Positions 24,818-33,516 of a DNA stretch of 40,292 nucleotides are shown piece by piece. A model generated the notes under the pieces. That model searched no databases. It saw only the letters and a list, made by a program, of their open reading frames with translations, and was not told where the DNA came from. The position numbers and the translations under genes were made by a program. The stretch comes from Methanobrevibacter sp. (GTDB lineage: Archaea > Methanobacteriota > Methanobacteria > Methanobacteriales > Methanobacteriaceae), in NCBI GenBank assembly GCA_017434525.1, contig JAFRFD010000132.1, forward strand, positions 1 to 40,292, in the 5' to 3' direction. Each line of letters begins with the position of its first letter. Position 1 is the stretch's first letter.

Positions 24818-27013
24818 TTACACCCATACTGTGGCTTTAACTTTATATATGTTTAGAACATTATTAAAAGAACTAGTAGCTCTCCAGTAGTTTCCATTAA
24901 CATTAACTGTTATTGTTTTGCCATCATCCGTATAAGCCACATATTTTGCTTTAAAATTATTAAATAATTTACCATTCTTGTAAACCAATACATCCACATG
25001 AGAATGTGTAAATCCATAATAATCATCATAAAGATATTTATAGGTTTTAACTGAATAAGCACCATAACTCTCACTACATTCTGTATTTAGTTTTACAGGC
25101 ACTACAATTGTGAATTTAGTAATTTTTTTATTAACAGTAGTTTTAGTAGTAGATTGTGAAGAATATATAGTTTTAGTAAATGATTTTTTAACAATTATTT
25201 TAAATTTAGTTGAACTAGCTTTGATATTTTTATTGCCCAAATATGTGGCTTTACAATTATATGTTTTTGTTTTAGCAGGTGTTTTTATTGTTACTTTTGC
25301 AACACCATTTTTGATTTTAGCTTTGTATATTTTACCATTGATTTTAAACTTAACAATTCCAGAATTAACCTTTTTTGTTCCATAATGAGAATAAATTTTT
25401 GCTTTAACAGTAACTTTTGATTTGAGTTTGACTTTAATTATCTCTGAAACATAAACATCACTGTCAGCCTTAACAACATTAATAACAAACTTGGAAGATG
25501 ATGAATCATAGATATTATCTCCATCATAAAATACTGTGCATATATATTTTTTTATTTTAGATGGTGTTTTAAACATCAATTCACCAAAACCATCTTTAAC
25601 ATTAACATTATATGATTTTCCATTAATTTTAACAATAACTCTGCCAGTTATGCCCTCATCACCAGTTTTTTTAAATAGATGTAATGATATTGACTCTTTA
25701 AAGTTTTTAATTAATTCTGTGTTATAACTATATACTTCTGTTGGTATCTTTCTAATGTTGACTTTTGATTGGGAAACAACAACTCCATTTTTATCAACTA
25801 TTTTAAAATCATAATCTCCTAAATCAAGAAGTGAAGTAGAAAACATGTATGAATAATTATCATACTTTAAATAATCCCCAATTATTTCCGAAGTATCTAA
25901 ATTAATGCTTTTTATTAATGAAGAACTTCTATAAACCTGTAATGACCCTTTAAAGTTTCCTTTCCACCCATATGTAATGTTTTTATTGACTCCAGGAGTT
26001 GTATTTACAGAATTAATATACATGTCTTTAAAAGCATTATCAACATAGATTGGTGTTATATTAATAATGTTCTTATTAACAACACCACAATACCAAGTAG
26101 TAACATTGTAACAACCTGCTTGAATATGTATTTTAAAAGTGGCATATCCTTGTTTTTCCGTTACTGCCTGATATGTTTTATCACCGATAGTAAATGAAAG
26201 TTTTAATCCTGAAATAAAATTATTGCCTGCATCAGCTGCACGAACTTTATACTCCACAGTATCTTGATAATTCATGGTTAAATTATCCGTTTGAAGAATT
26301 CTTTTTATCACAGTAATCGTTTTCTTTATTGTTTGATTATAATATTCATTATAAAATGTTACATCATGTCTTCCAAATGGAACAAACATAGTTCGTGAGA
26401 AATTTCTTTCATTATTATACTTAATTGAATAGGGGATATTTATGCCACCATCAACATAATATGAATTTTGGATGAAAATACTTGGTTTAACATAAATTTT
26501 TTTAGTAGCCGAACATGGAGCATATTTATCATTTCCATTATAAACAAATGTTATATCATGATAAGTATCTATAGGGAGATTAATATGGATTGCACCATTA
26601 GTTGCATTCAACATGTTACTTTTATCATTGTCAATATAATAGTAAAATGTATCTTTAAGATAATAGCCACCCTTCCTAACTTTCAAATGAACAGATATTT
26701 TACTATAAAACTCACTAGGAACAATATCAAAATAAGTTGAATCTAAATCACCTGCCAATAATTTATCATTTGATGTTAAAATTTCATTATTATTTTGTAA
26801 AACTAAAGTATAATCTGATGAATTTTCTTTAAAAATATCTTCAGTATCATCAATAAAACTAAAATTTTCAGAATTAGAATTACTATCTTCTTGTATTTCA
26901 ACAGTATTACTACTTATACTTAAAGTTCCATCAGTAAGATTATCTGCTGCACTAACACTAGCCACAGTCAATAATCCTACTAATAATATAAACAATATTC
27001 CTATTTTTTTCAT
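24818..27013 (-). CDS. Secreted adhesin-like protein with Ig-like repeats
   Basis: A 731-residue protein with a signal peptide ('KKIGILFILLVGLLTVASVSA') and an acidic Asn/Ser-rich leader up to about 85. It is followed by Ig-like repeats: 'NDKYAPCSATKKIYVKP', 'TEKQGYATFKIHIQAGCYNV', 'VFYDGDNIYDSSSSKF' and 'TYLGNKNIKASSTKF'. There is no beta-helix. The last 110 residues form a distinct domain ('CSESYGAYSVKTYKYLYDDY', 'VLVYKNGKLFNNFKAKY', 'VNVNGNYWRAT') that looks like a folded C-terminal head rather than a repeat. GGTGA lies 5 bases before the ATG. It is the fourth gene of the operon. Surface adhesion is inferred from the family. Confidence 0.8.
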   Translation of the reverse strand: MKKIGILFILLVGLLTVASVSAADNLTDGTLSISSNTVEIQEDSNSNSENFSFIDDTEDIFKENSSDYTLVLQNNNEILTSNDKLLAGDLDSTYFDIVPSEFYSKISVHLKVRKGGYYLKDTFYYYIDNDKSNMLNATNGAIHINLPIDTYHDITFVYNGNDKYAPCSATKKIYVKPSIFIQNSYYVDGGINIPYSIKYNNERNFSRTMFVPFGRHDVTFYNEYYNQTIKKTITVIKRILQTDNLTMNYQDTVEYKVRAADAGNNFISGLKLSFTIGDKTYQAVTEKQGYATFKIHIQAGCYNVTTWYCGVVNKNIINITPIYVDNAFKDMYINSVNTTPGVNKNITYGWKGNFKGSLQVYRSSSLIKSINLDTSEIIGDYLKYDNYSYMFSTSLLDLGDYDFKIVDKNGVVVSQSKVNIRKIPTEVYSYNTELIKNFKESISLHLFKKTGDEGITGRVIVKINGKSYNVNVKDGFGELMFKTPSKIKKYICTVFYDGDNIYDSSSSKFVINVVKADSDVYVSEIIKVKLKSKVTVKAKIYSHYGTKKVNSGIVKFKINGKIYKAKIKNGVAKVTIKTPAKTKTYNCKATYLGNKNIKASSTKFKIIVKKSFTKTIYSSQSTTKTTVNKKITKFTIVVPVKLNTECSESYGAYSVKTYKYLYDDYYGFTHSHVDVLVYKNGKLFNNFKAKYVAYTDDGKTITVNVNGNYWRATSSFNNVLNIYKVKATVWV

Positions 27014-27024
27014 AAAATCACCAT

Positions 27025-27699
27025 TTATTTGCTCGGCGGAACCACATCATTATCAATATGTCCAATTACTTTGTTTACTTCATCAGTTGTGTTTATTACA
27101 ATATCTGCTTTAATATGTGTTGTATCAAAATAAGCTGCAATATTATCATCTGCTTTAGTGTACAAATCTACAACGTAAGTCATGCTGTACGGATACTCTT
27201 GGTGTGGATTGTAAATGTTATAATATTCACTGAAGGTTCCTGAACCGGCATCCTGTGTTTGGCCATCAGCATAAGTAATTTCAATATTCTGCAAACCGAT
27301 TCCAGTTACACGTTCCAGATATTGATTTGGCATGAAGCTAAATTCAATTATTCCTTTGATTGGTCGCTCGTCAACACTGCCGCTTGAAACAACATTTGCA
27401 TAGAAATATTTATGATCAAGATTAACACTGGTAACATCCACCGCATCAGAACCCAAACCATTTCCACCAGCCAATGCAAATACTAAAATCAATATTGCCA
27501 ATAATACAACGATTGCAACAATCAATATTTTGACATTTATGCCTCCTTTATTTGTAGATTTAGCTTTATCAATAATCCTATCAACTTTTGCACCCACGGT
27601 TTCTGTTTCTAAAGGCTGTGCTTTAGCTCCACAAGCAGAGCAAAATTGAGCAGAAATATCTAATTCCTGCCCACATTGATTACAATATTTTTTAGCCAT
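27025..27699 (-). CDS. Zinc-ribbon membrane protein with extracytoplasmic domain
   Basis: A 224-residue protein. An N-terminal zinc ribbon has C-x2-C...C-x2-C ('CNQCGQ', 'CSACGA'). A linker leads to one membrane segment (about 57-80, 'ILIVAIVVLLAILILVFAL'), and a 140-residue outer domain follows with 'NVVSSGSVDERPIKGIIEF' and 'YADGQTQDAGSGTF'. The zinc ribbon should be cytoplasmic and the rest outside. Methanogens carry many such zinc-ribbon/membrane proteins of unknown function. It sits inside the surface operon, 11 bases before the adhesin, and may help sensing or assembly. Confidence 0.72.
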   Translation of the reverse strand: MAKKYCNQCGQELDISAQFCSACGAKAQPLETETVGAKVDRIIDKAKSTNKGGINVKILIVAIVVLLAILILVFALAGGNGLGSDAVDVTSVNLDHKYFYANVVSSGSVDERPIKGIIEFSFMPNQYLERVTGIGLQNIEITYADGQTQDAGSGTFSEYYNIYNPHQEYPYSMTYVVDLYTKADDNIAAYFDTTHIKADIVINTTDEVNKVIGHIDNDVVPPSK

Positions 27700-27711
27700 A
27701 AATCAACAATC

Positions 27712-28542
27712 CTATTTTGTAAATTCAGTAGATTGCGCCATAGCGGTAAGAGTATCTAAATCTAATTGACTAGTAACAATCATTATCATTTTATTTCCAT
27801 CATTAAAGATTACTTCATTGTAGGGACCCACTGAAACTACATTCAGATTCCCATTTGTTGTTACTTCAGCACCGGTTTCCTTTTTCAGATTACCGACAAG
27901 TTCACTTACAAACTTATCATCAACTTCATCATTTTCAACAAATGTAATATTAATGTCATTAGAAGAGTCAGTATAAACTATTCCTCCATTATATGATGCT
28001 TCGGAATCTGTTGTTTCTTTAAACGAAGCTCCTTTTGGAATGTCCATTTTAAAATTGCCATCAAAGTCATGAGATTCCAATTCCACAGTAGCATTTGCAG
28101 GAGTGGAAGTTTCATTAGCAACATTAGCTGTTGTTTCTGTTCCTACATCTGCACTAGCAGCTATTGCTTTTGCTTCATTTAAATCTTTGTCAGTGATAAT
28201 GTACATTTCATCACTTGAATTTACAACAACAACATATTTCCCATCGTTTTGAAATATTGTGAAGTTACCATCAGCTTTACCATCTTTCAGGCCTTGTGAA
28301 GTCAGATATTCTGCAAAAGTTCCTCCATTAATGTCGTCAAGTGTCAAGTATTGAATTTTAATCCCATTTCCATCTTCATATTGATGTCCATCTGCCCCAG
28401 CATTAGCCATCCAGTAGTTTCCAGGAACATCAAGTGTAAATTGCCCATTGAAATCATGTTCTTGTAAGTCCGCCGCAGCAACAGAACCCATTACCAGTCC
28501 AAATACTGCTGCAAACATTAGTATTGTTATTATTTTTTTCAT
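27712..28542 (-). CDS. Secreted protein with two tandem PsbP-like domains
   Basis: A 276-residue exported protein. After a signal peptide ending near 'GSVAAAD' come two similar halves. The first starts 'EHDFNGQFTLDVPGNYWM' (about 27-135) and the second 'SHDFDGNFKMDIPKGASF' (about 160-270). Each ends with a strand such as 'GKYVVVVNSSDEMYIIT' or 'GNKMIMIVTSQ'. A Thr/Ala-rich linker joins them. The 'F.FDVP' opening recalls PsbP-like or stress-response lipoprotein folds, but I cannot name the family. Second gene of the operon, after GGGTGATAC and before the zinc-ribbon gene. Confidence 0.7.
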   Translation of the reverse strand: MKKIITILMFAAVFGLVMGSVAAADLQEHDFNGQFTLDVPGNYWMANAGADGHQYEDGNGIKIQYLTLDDINGGTFAEYLTSQGLKDGKADGNFTIFQNDGKYVVVVNSSDEMYIITDKDLNEAKAIAASADVGTETTANVANETSTPANATVELESHDFDGNFKMDIPKGASFKETTDSEASYNGGIVYTDSSNDINITFVENDEVDDKFVSELVGNLKKETGAEVTTNGNLNVVSVGPYNEVIFNDGNKMIMIVTSQLDLDTLTAMAQSTEFTK

Positions 28543-28548
28543 ATTGTA

Positions 28549-28905
28549 TCACCCTTTTCCGCTTAAAATCATGTTTGATCCAGCTGCAAATATCACTCCA
28601 ACAATTATGAGCAATAAGTATTGCCCACCTATCGCATTGTTTAATATTGATGCAGCAAATCCTCCCCAAAATATTGATATTACAAAACCTTTAAGGAATG
28701 CTGTTAGAAATCCGGTAATTGCACCAGCAATGCCTGCAGATACAAAATCATCACTCAGCAATCCTAAACCGATTGCAACAATCAATACCGCTATCGGAAA
28801 GCTCAGCCAATTTAAGTTTAAGAATAAACCTATAATACCTAATATTAAAGCAATAATTGTTGCTATAACTGCTAACACTATTGCTCCACCAAAGTCATCA
28901 GCCAT
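28549..28905 (-). CDS. Small Gly/Ala-rich membrane protein (DUF5518-like)
   Basis: About 118 residues, nearly all membrane-embedded. Four hydrophobic segments are visible: 'AIVLAVIATIIALILGIIGLF', 'FPIAVLIVAIGLGLL', 'VSAGIAGAITGFLTAFLKGFVISIFW' and 'YLLLIIVGVIFAAG'. The Gly-rich packing resembles the methanogen DUF5518 family of unknown function. The ATG at 28905 has GGTGA at the right distance and is chosen over the GTG 9 bases earlier. It is the first gene of the six-gene surface operon and divergent from a winged-helix regulator. Confidence 0.7.
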   Translation of the reverse strand: MADDFGGAIVLAVIATIIALILGIIGLFLNLNWLSFPIAVLIVAIGLGLLSDDFVSAGIAGAITGFLTAFLKGFVISIFWGGFAASILNNAIGGQYLLLIIVGVIFAAGSNMILSGKG

Positions 28906-29011
28906 AATATTCACCTTTATATAAAATTTGTTACAAGTGTGTTATTAATGTATAGTATGTGTGTTTTGCAATATATATCAATGCCTTTTTAATAGAACAA
29001 AAATATGGTAT

Positions 29012-29287
29012 ATGTGTAATGATGAAGAATTCTTAGAAAAAGTTGCATTTGTCCTAGCTTCAGAACATAGAAAAAACATAATTTTATTCATGAGCTACGA
29101 TTTATACTCCCCTAAGCAAATAGGTGATGCAATAGATGTCAGAACCAATCACATTAGTAATTTGCTTGCCCAATTACGAAAATACAATTTGGTATACAAT
29201 ACAACACCGCGCATTCGCAAAGGACGCCTTTATTCATTAACTGATGATGGTAAGAGAGTATTAGAATATATAAGACAAAAAGAATAA
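29012..29287 (+). CDS. Winged-helix transcription regulator
   Basis: A 91-residue MarR/ArsR-like winged helix: 'SEHRKNIILFMSYDLYSPKQIGDAIDVRTNHISNLLAQLRKYNLV' gives helices and recognition helix, and 'RIRKGRLYSLTDDGKRVLEYI' the wing and last helix. It starts at the ATG at 29012; a TATATAT tract at about 28968-28977 lies 35-40 bases upstream, so the leader is very short. It is a paralogue of the regulator at 19948-20154. Being divergent from the surface operon, it may control that operon through the shared 106-base gap. Confidence 0.78.
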   Translation: MCNDEEFLEKVAFVLASEHRKNIILFMSYDLYSPKQIGDAIDVRTNHISNLLAQLRKYNLVYNTTPRIRKGRLYSLTDDGKRVLEYIRQKE

Positions 29288-29307
29288 ATCATCACTACAA
29301 CATTCAC

Positions 29308-29424
29308 TTATATAATAACACAAAATATAATATACAAAAGCAGCAATGCACTAAATCCCGGAACAATCCAGCACAAGATTGCTATTATGATTGCACCAAT
29401 AATCAAAGCTTCAAATACATTCAT
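29308..29424 (-). CDS. 38-residue single-pass membrane peptide
   Basis: This short frame is almost wholly hydrophobic: 'FEALIIGAIIIAILCWIVP' followed by 'SALLLLYIIFCVII'. It has a very strong ribosome site (GGAGGTGAT 4 bases before the ATG), and its ATG overlaps the stop of the upstream gene (ATGA). Those two signs make a real gene likely. It is the last of the long run of small genes on this strand. Function unknown; phage-type small membrane proteins or toxins are possible comparisons. Confidence 0.6.
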   Translation of the reverse strand: MNVFEALIIGAIIIAILCWIVPGFSALLLLYIIFCVII

Positions 29425-29681
29425 AAGTCATCACCTCCTGTTGTAAAATTAGTCATCTCATATTTGGATCTTTCAAGCAACTTTAACACTTGACCGCAAA
29501 CATCCAATGCAAATCTGCCTTCATACACTATTATATCTTTGGGTCCTTGCATAGCCAAAACACGCAAGAACCCATTTCCATTCTCAAGATCATCAACATT
29601 GACATACAATCTTGCATATCCCAAATCTAAAACTTCTTCAATTCTATCTACAATGTCCAATGTTATTTTAACTGAATCCAT
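29421..29681 (-). CDS. Hypothetical protein of the small-gene operon
   Basis: An 86-residue acidic protein with alternating strand and helix character: 'VKITLDIVDRIEEVLDLGYARLYVNVDDLENGNGF' then 'VCGQVLKLLERSKYEM'. No family recognised. Its stop overlaps the start of the small membrane peptide downstream, so both are coupled. A ribosome site (TTAGGAG) precedes the ATG. It looks intact. Confidence 0.6.
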   Translation of the reverse strand: MDSVKITLDIVDRIEEVLDLGYARLYVNVDDLENGNGFLRVLAMQGPKDIIVYEGRFALDVCGQVLKLLERSKYEMTNFTTGGDDL

Positions 29682-29728
29682 AGTAACAACTCCTAAAAAA
29701 TAATAATTGGTGATGGTTTAATTGATGT

Positions 29729-30361
29729 TTAGTCTATAGGAAAACCTAATTTGCGACTGCAAACCTTCCAGTATTTCTTAGCTTTCTGTTTTCCTCCAGG
29801 AACTTTAAGAACCCACACTTCATGGAATGAAATATTAGTTGCATCTGGGTTAAATACAACCTTAGGTTTCTGTACGGCAAGCTCTTGACCAAAGAACGTT
29901 TCATTGTAAAGCTTGTCAACTAAATCAAGTACAACATCCTCTTCTAAAAGATAATGTGTCTTTTCAAACACAATTTCTACAACTGGCTCTGTACTTGAAA
30001 GATATTCCTGATAAGCATTGTTGTAATTCTGATCCCATTTGTCTTGAACTTTCTTTAGCTCCTGTTTCCTGATTCGATTGTATCTCAAACGAAACATTTC
30101 CACATCTTTATCAGTGGTGTATGGCATGCGTAGGATGTATGATACACAATCTCTCCAACGATCTTCAGGAAGATATTTAACACCATCTTGTTTCTTTCTA
30201 GAAATGTGGCATGCTCGGAGAACATCTTCGAAGTCTCTGTCCAAATCATATCCTAAATTTCTAACTCTCCTATCCGCATTTGATGCTTTAGCATCATTCG
30301 CAGCACCAGATAAAGCTGCTGAAGCAATGGCTATTGAAGCTAACGCTAAAAGTAATCCCAT
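29729..30361 (-). CDS. Hypothetical protein with N-terminal hydrophobic segment
   Basis: A 210-residue protein. It starts with 'GLLLALASIAIASAALSGAA', an uncharged Ala-rich segment with no positive N-terminus, so either a membrane anchor or a weak signal peptide. The rest is charged and helical ('RDFEDVLRACHISRKKQDGVKYL', 'MFRLRYNRIRKQELKKVQDKW'), then a more folded C-terminal part ('VVEIVFEKTHYLLEEDVVLDL', 'FHEVWVLKVPGGKQKAKKYWK'). No family recognised. GGAGAT lies before the ATG. It belongs to the small-gene operon. Confidence 0.6.
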   Translation of the reverse strand: MGLLLALASIAIASAALSGAANDAKASNADRRVRNLGYDLDRDFEDVLRACHISRKKQDGVKYLPEDRWRDCVSYILRMPYTTDKDVEMFRLRYNRIRKQELKKVQDKWDQNYNNAYQEYLSSTEPVVEIVFEKTHYLLEEDVVLDLVDKLYNETFFGQELAVQKPKVVFNPDATNISFHEVWVLKVPGGKQKAKKYWKVCSRKLGFPID

Positions 30362-30436
30362 ATTTTCATCTCCTATTAATTATTTAGCTCACAGTTTAAC
30401 TGACTTAAGAGCCATTGGTCAAGTTCGACAGTCTAA

Positions 30437-30655
30437 TTACACCATAGTAAAGTAAGGTCTGTTATCGATAATTTCAAGATCAAATAAGCCTTCAACTGCT
30501 TTTTCTCTCTCCCATATTAGACGTGAAGAGATTGACTGTGAATCGCATACATAGTAATCTACTAATCTCCAAACACCATTTAAAAACTCATCAATCCTTA
30601 CAGACACCATAAACTCATTTCCTTTCGGATTTATTGTAAATCTAAAATATTTCAT
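30437..30655 (-). CDS. Small hypothetical protein
   Basis: A 72-residue protein starting 'MKYFRFTINPKGNEFMVSVRI', with a central acidic and aromatic part and a C-terminal 'LFDLEIIDNRPYF'. It looks like a small beta-rich fold. Its ATG directly follows the TAA of the 30656-31159 gene (TAAATG), indicating coupled translation. Family unknown. Confidence 0.55.
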   Translation of the reverse strand: MKYFRFTINPKGNEFMVSVRIDEFLNGVWRLVDYYVCDSQSISSRLIWEREKAVEGLFDLEIIDNRPYFTMV

Positions 30656-31159
30656 TTAAATCACCCATTCCTGTATAATTTTCAGCATCTTATTCCTGGC
30701 AACAATTCCTCGCCTATGCACCTCTTCTGATTCCTGTTCAATTGGTGTAGGTCTTGCAGAAATGAAATCATCGACAATATGTGCTTCAGATCTGAATTCC
30801 TCAGTTTCCAAATAGTTCAGGACATTTTTAATCTTGCCAAAATGTCTTATGATCGCCACCAGTTCTGAATCCATTTGCCAAGCGAATATGCTATCATATG
30901 GGATTAAATCCGGCTCGAAAATCCTATTGAACATAGTGGCGCATTGCATTTCCCACATCTGCATCGGTGTAAAATGGATCTTAAACATATGTGGAATTAA
31001 TGACACGACTTCTGAAACAGTTGCTTCCCTAACAATTACATGATCTATTAACTCACCATCGATGTTCAAGAAGTATACTGCGTGATTGGAAGCATTATCT
31101 TCACTAACAATTTCGACAAGGCAAGTTTCTTGAGGTACTGGTATTTTATTCAATTTCAT
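30656..31159 (-). CDS. Hypothetical protein of the small-gene operon
   Basis: A 167-residue protein of unknown family. The N-terminal 50 residues look like a beta-strand-rich domain ('CLVEIVSEDNASNHAVYFLNI', 'GELIDHVIVREATV'). A helical part follows with Met/Trp-rich 'PMQMWEMQCATMFNRIF' and 'SELVAIIRHFGKIKNVLNYL'. No metal-binding or catalytic motif is seen. AAAGGAG precedes the ATG. Intact and co-directional with neighbours. Confidence 0.58.
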   Translation of the reverse strand: MKLNKIPVPQETCLVEIVSEDNASNHAVYFLNIDGELIDHVIVREATVSEVVSLIPHMFKIHFTPMQMWEMQCATMFNRIFEPDLIPYDSIFAWQMDSELVAIIRHFGKIKNVLNYLETEEFRSEAHIVDDFISARPTPIEQESEEVHRRGIVARNKMLKIIQEWVI

Positions 31160-31172
31160 AATATCAACTCCT

Positions 31173-31505
31173 TTATAAGACAGAGTAATCTCTGCAACAT
31201 AATTTAATGGTAAATTTGGCTATTGATGGAATGGTATGTTCCTTTGCTAAAACTCTGCAACCTAATGTGATAACATAAATGTTCACAGGCACTTCATCGT
31301 ACTTGAAATAATAACTTTCAGCTACGATTTGAAAAAATTGCAATGTTTCTTCGGTGACATCTTTGTGAATCAAGTCAATCACTACGGCTATTTCCCCATC
31401 ATTCTGTCTGTACGCTTTGACTTCATCTGTCAAATCTTCAACAAACTCAACATCTGATTTAAAAAATTTCTGAACTCTTGCTTCATCTAATACTATATCT
31501 AACAC
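31173..31505 (-). CDS. Hypothetical protein of the small-gene operon
   Basis: About 110 residues from a GTG at 31505 that is preceded by TTAGGAG; a longer frame reaching back into the upstream gene is unlikely. The sequence has 'DEARVQKFFKSDVEFVEDL', 'GEIAVVIDLIHKDVTEETL' and a C-terminal 'VNIYVITLGCRVLAKEH', suggesting an alpha/beta fold. No family recognised. It starts 64 bases after the 31570-31899 gene. Confidence 0.52.
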   Translation of the reverse strand: MLDIVLDEARVQKFFKSDVEFVEDLTDEVKAYRQNDGEIAVVIDLIHKDVTEETLQFFQIVAESYYFKYDEVPVNIYVITLGCRVLAKEHTIPSIAKFTIKLCCRDYSVL

Positions 31506-31569
31506 GATATCAACTCCTAAAAAATTAGTTTGAGTAGTTTTTATTGACTTGCTCAGGTCAAAGTTCAAC

Positions 31570-31899
31570 TTACAAATACTTTTCCACCATCTGATAAACG
31601 GCAGAACCGTGGAAATCGGCAATCTCTTTCACATCAATACAGCCATACTGCTCTAACTGGAAGCAAATGTCGTCACGAGTATGCTGGACTTTTTCATCCC
31701 AATATTCATCTGTAATGGCCGGATCGTTGACTAATCCTTTGATGACTTGATTTGCTTGAGCTTCATTTAATACAAAGCAGGATTCATCTGCTGAATCATC
31801 TTCAACAGCATTGTCCAAAATGTCATCCATAGATATATGTTCTCCAACGTTTACTTCATTGTCAATCAATTGTTCTAAATCCATATTTTCAAATTCCAT
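31570..31899 (-). CDS. Acidic hypothetical protein
   Basis: A 109-residue, strongly acidic protein: 'MDLEQLIDNEVNVGEHISMDDILDNAVEDD' is followed by a helical C-terminal half ('CFVLNEAQANQVIKGLVND', 'YGCIDVKEIADFHGSAVYQMV'). Acidic small proteins of mobile elements often act as DNA mimics or inhibitors, but nothing here proves it. GGAG lies before the ATG. The gene follows the ArdC-like gene. Confidence 0.55.
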   Translation of the reverse strand: MEFENMDLEQLIDNEVNVGEHISMDDILDNAVEDDSADESCFVLNEAQANQVIKGLVNDPAITDEYWDEKVQHTRDDICFQLEQYGCIDVKEIADFHGSAVYQMVEKYL

Positions 31900-31980
31900 T
31901 TGAATTCCTCCAAAAAATATTAGTTTAACGACATTACGGTCAGTTCATATAAAATTAGTGGTGATGGCAGTACAGTAGTT

Positions 31981-32832
31981 TTACAACAGTTTGAGTTGGT
32001 AGTTGTTAGCAGTGATGGTTTTATAAATTTCCTCTGCAACTTTAAGTATGTGTGCTGCAGAATCTTTAACAGCATCTTGTGCAGCTTTAGGTGACCATGA
32101 ATTTATATAAAGCTTTGATTTTTGATTATCCAGCCCCAATAGACTGGTTACTAGATATGCACAGCTTTCTGCCTCAATTTCTGCTTGTTCTCTAGATATA
32201 TCCCTTTCAAAATGACCCAATTTATTGTGAGCAACTTCATGAATTATAGTGGAGATCTTATAGTTTTCGGATGATTTTTCACTAATTCTAATCCATTCGG
32301 AGTTGGTAGCTCCTTTTTCTAATTCCAAAGGTGAAGATATGACTTTGAATTCCTTTTCAACAACAGTTTTAATTTCATCATAACTCATGAGTGCTTTTCC
32401 TTTAATGAAATCATTCCTTTGCAAAGGTTCACCATCAGTCTGACTAAGGTCAAACACAGTGAAAAACCTCCAAGTCATTCCAATTTCTTCTTCCTCATCT
32501 CCAGTCAGTTCATTGAGTTTTTTATATTTGTAGGGTTGCGGTCTGACCATTTTAACCCCCGATTCAGATTTTTTAACGAATCTGTTTACAGATTTCCACC
32601 TGCCATATGATTGGAAAATTTCAGGTTCACGGCCATATTTCAGATAGAATTGTCTAAATGCAATTATCTGATTATATAAACTGTAACCATATAAGCCCGC
32701 TAGATTACCCAGGTATTTGTCCATTTCGTCTGGATCCACAATTAAAGAAGGTATAAAATCTTCCATTATTGATTTAATTTCCTTTTTTAATTCATTTTGT
32801 CTTTGTTTGTATGCTTTTTTATCATAGCTCAT
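31981..32832 (-). CDS. ArdC-like antirestriction protein (ssDNA-binding domain plus zinc metallopeptidase)
   Basis: A 283-residue protein with the two-domain ArdC plan. The N-terminal ssDNA-binding domain has 'NQIIAFRQFYLKYGREPEIFQSYGRW' spacing, 'FVKKSESGVKMVRPQP', and the hallmark 'FFTVFDLSQTDGE' (123-134). The C-terminal domain has H198-E-V-A-H202 with a downstream acidic ligand in 'QAEIEAESCAYLV' (about 217-228), i.e. an IrrE/ImmA-type zincin. ArdC proteins of conjugative plasmids protect incoming DNA from restriction. Its presence marks this cluster as mobile and suggests entry as single-stranded DNA. It is separated by about 100 bases from the genes on each side. Confidence 0.85.
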   Translation of the reverse strand: MSYDKKAYKQRQNELKKEIKSIMEDFIPSLIVDPDEMDKYLGNLAGLYGYSLYNQIIAFRQFYLKYGREPEIFQSYGRWKSVNRFVKKSESGVKMVRPQPYKYKKLNELTGDEEEEIGMTWRFFTVFDLSQTDGEPLQRNDFIKGKALMSYDEIKTVVEKEFKVISSPLELEKGATNSEWIRISEKSSENYKISTIIHEVAHNKLGHFERDISREQAEIEAESCAYLVTSLLGLDNQKSKLYINSWSPKAAQDAVKDSAAHILKVAEEIYKTITANNYQLKLL

Positions 32833-32935
32833 AACAACACCTCAAAATTTAATAAATGGCAGTTTTTATATTGAGACTGCCAACTCAATAATAAAAATTC
32901 AACAATTAGTAATACTTTAAAATTTGAAAAAAAAA

Positions 32936-33073
32936 TTATTCAATTTCTTTTATGCAACCTAACTTCCAGCACAAGCTGTCTTCAGCATATGGGCATCCTT
33001 TGCATTTGGAGTAATTCCAGTCACAATCTGGAATATCTAATGTGTACATTGAGTTATTGTATGCAACAGCCAT
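32936..33073 (-). CDS. 45-residue Cys-rich protein
   Basis: A short frame whose ATG directly follows the stop of the upstream Cys-rich gene (TAAATG). It contains C-D-W...'SKCKGCPYAEDSLCWKLGC', five cysteines in 24 residues, a probable zinc or iron-sulfur knuckle. The spacing and the Cys pattern make a real gene likely despite its size. Family unknown. Confidence 0.6.
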   Translation of the reverse strand: MAVAYNNSMYTLDIPDCDWNYSKCKGCPYAEDSLCWKLGCIKEIE

Positions 33074-33265
33074 TTATTGCTCACCTCCTATACATCTGCA
33101 TCCATTTTTCTGAAGACCTTCCATATCCAATGCTTCAGATCCATTGTAGGTACAACGAAACCCTTGTTCCCAGTGATAAAATTCATCTCCAAAAGGTCCA
33201 GTTGTAAAATCAACAACTTTAATTTCTTCATCTAACAAGTTTTCACAAAATTTACATTTACACAT
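33074..33265 (-). CDS. 63-residue Cys-rich protein
   Basis: Starts 'MCKCKFCENLLDEEIKVVDF' with C-x-C-x2-C and ends 'NGCRCIGGEQ' with C-x-C, so five to six cysteines could form one metal site across the chain. The centre is aromatic and acidic. Preceded by GGAGG before the ATG. It lies between the 33267-33515 gene and the second Cys-rich gene, with only single-base gaps. Confidence 0.6.
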   Translation of the reverse strand: MCKCKFCENLLDEEIKVVDFTTGPFGDEFYHWEQGFRCTYNGSEALDMEGLQKNGCRCIGGEQ

Positions 33266-33266
33266 C

Positions 33267-33515
33267 TTAATTTCCTCCTTTAACAGCTTCTTCTAATTTT
33301 GTTTTGAAAAATTTCTCCAAATCGTACTCTGCATCTAAAATGCCATTTGGCATAGTATCATCACAGGCAATGTCATATTTTTTGCAAAGTTCAACTATCT
33401 CATTACAGTATTCCAAAGGCATAATATCTCCAGTATCGAAACCTTTGTCACTTAGTGCATCGGATCCTCCGACCATTTTAAAGAATGCAATTGCATCGTT
33501 TACTAAATCTTCCAT
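33267..33515 (-). CDS. Small acidic hypothetical protein
   Basis: 82 residues from the ATG at 33515, which has GAGGTGA before it. A longer frame back to 33683 reads through the neighbouring gene and is not used. Contains 'NDAIAFFKMVGGSDALSDKGF' and 'EYCNEIVELCKKYDIACDD', a helical acidic protein. Unknown family. Confidence 0.55.
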   Translation of the reverse strand: MEDLVNDAIAFFKMVGGSDALSDKGFDTGDIMPLEYCNEIVELCKKYDIACDDTMPNGILDAEYDLEKFFKTKLEEAVKGGN

Positions 33516-33516
33516 A

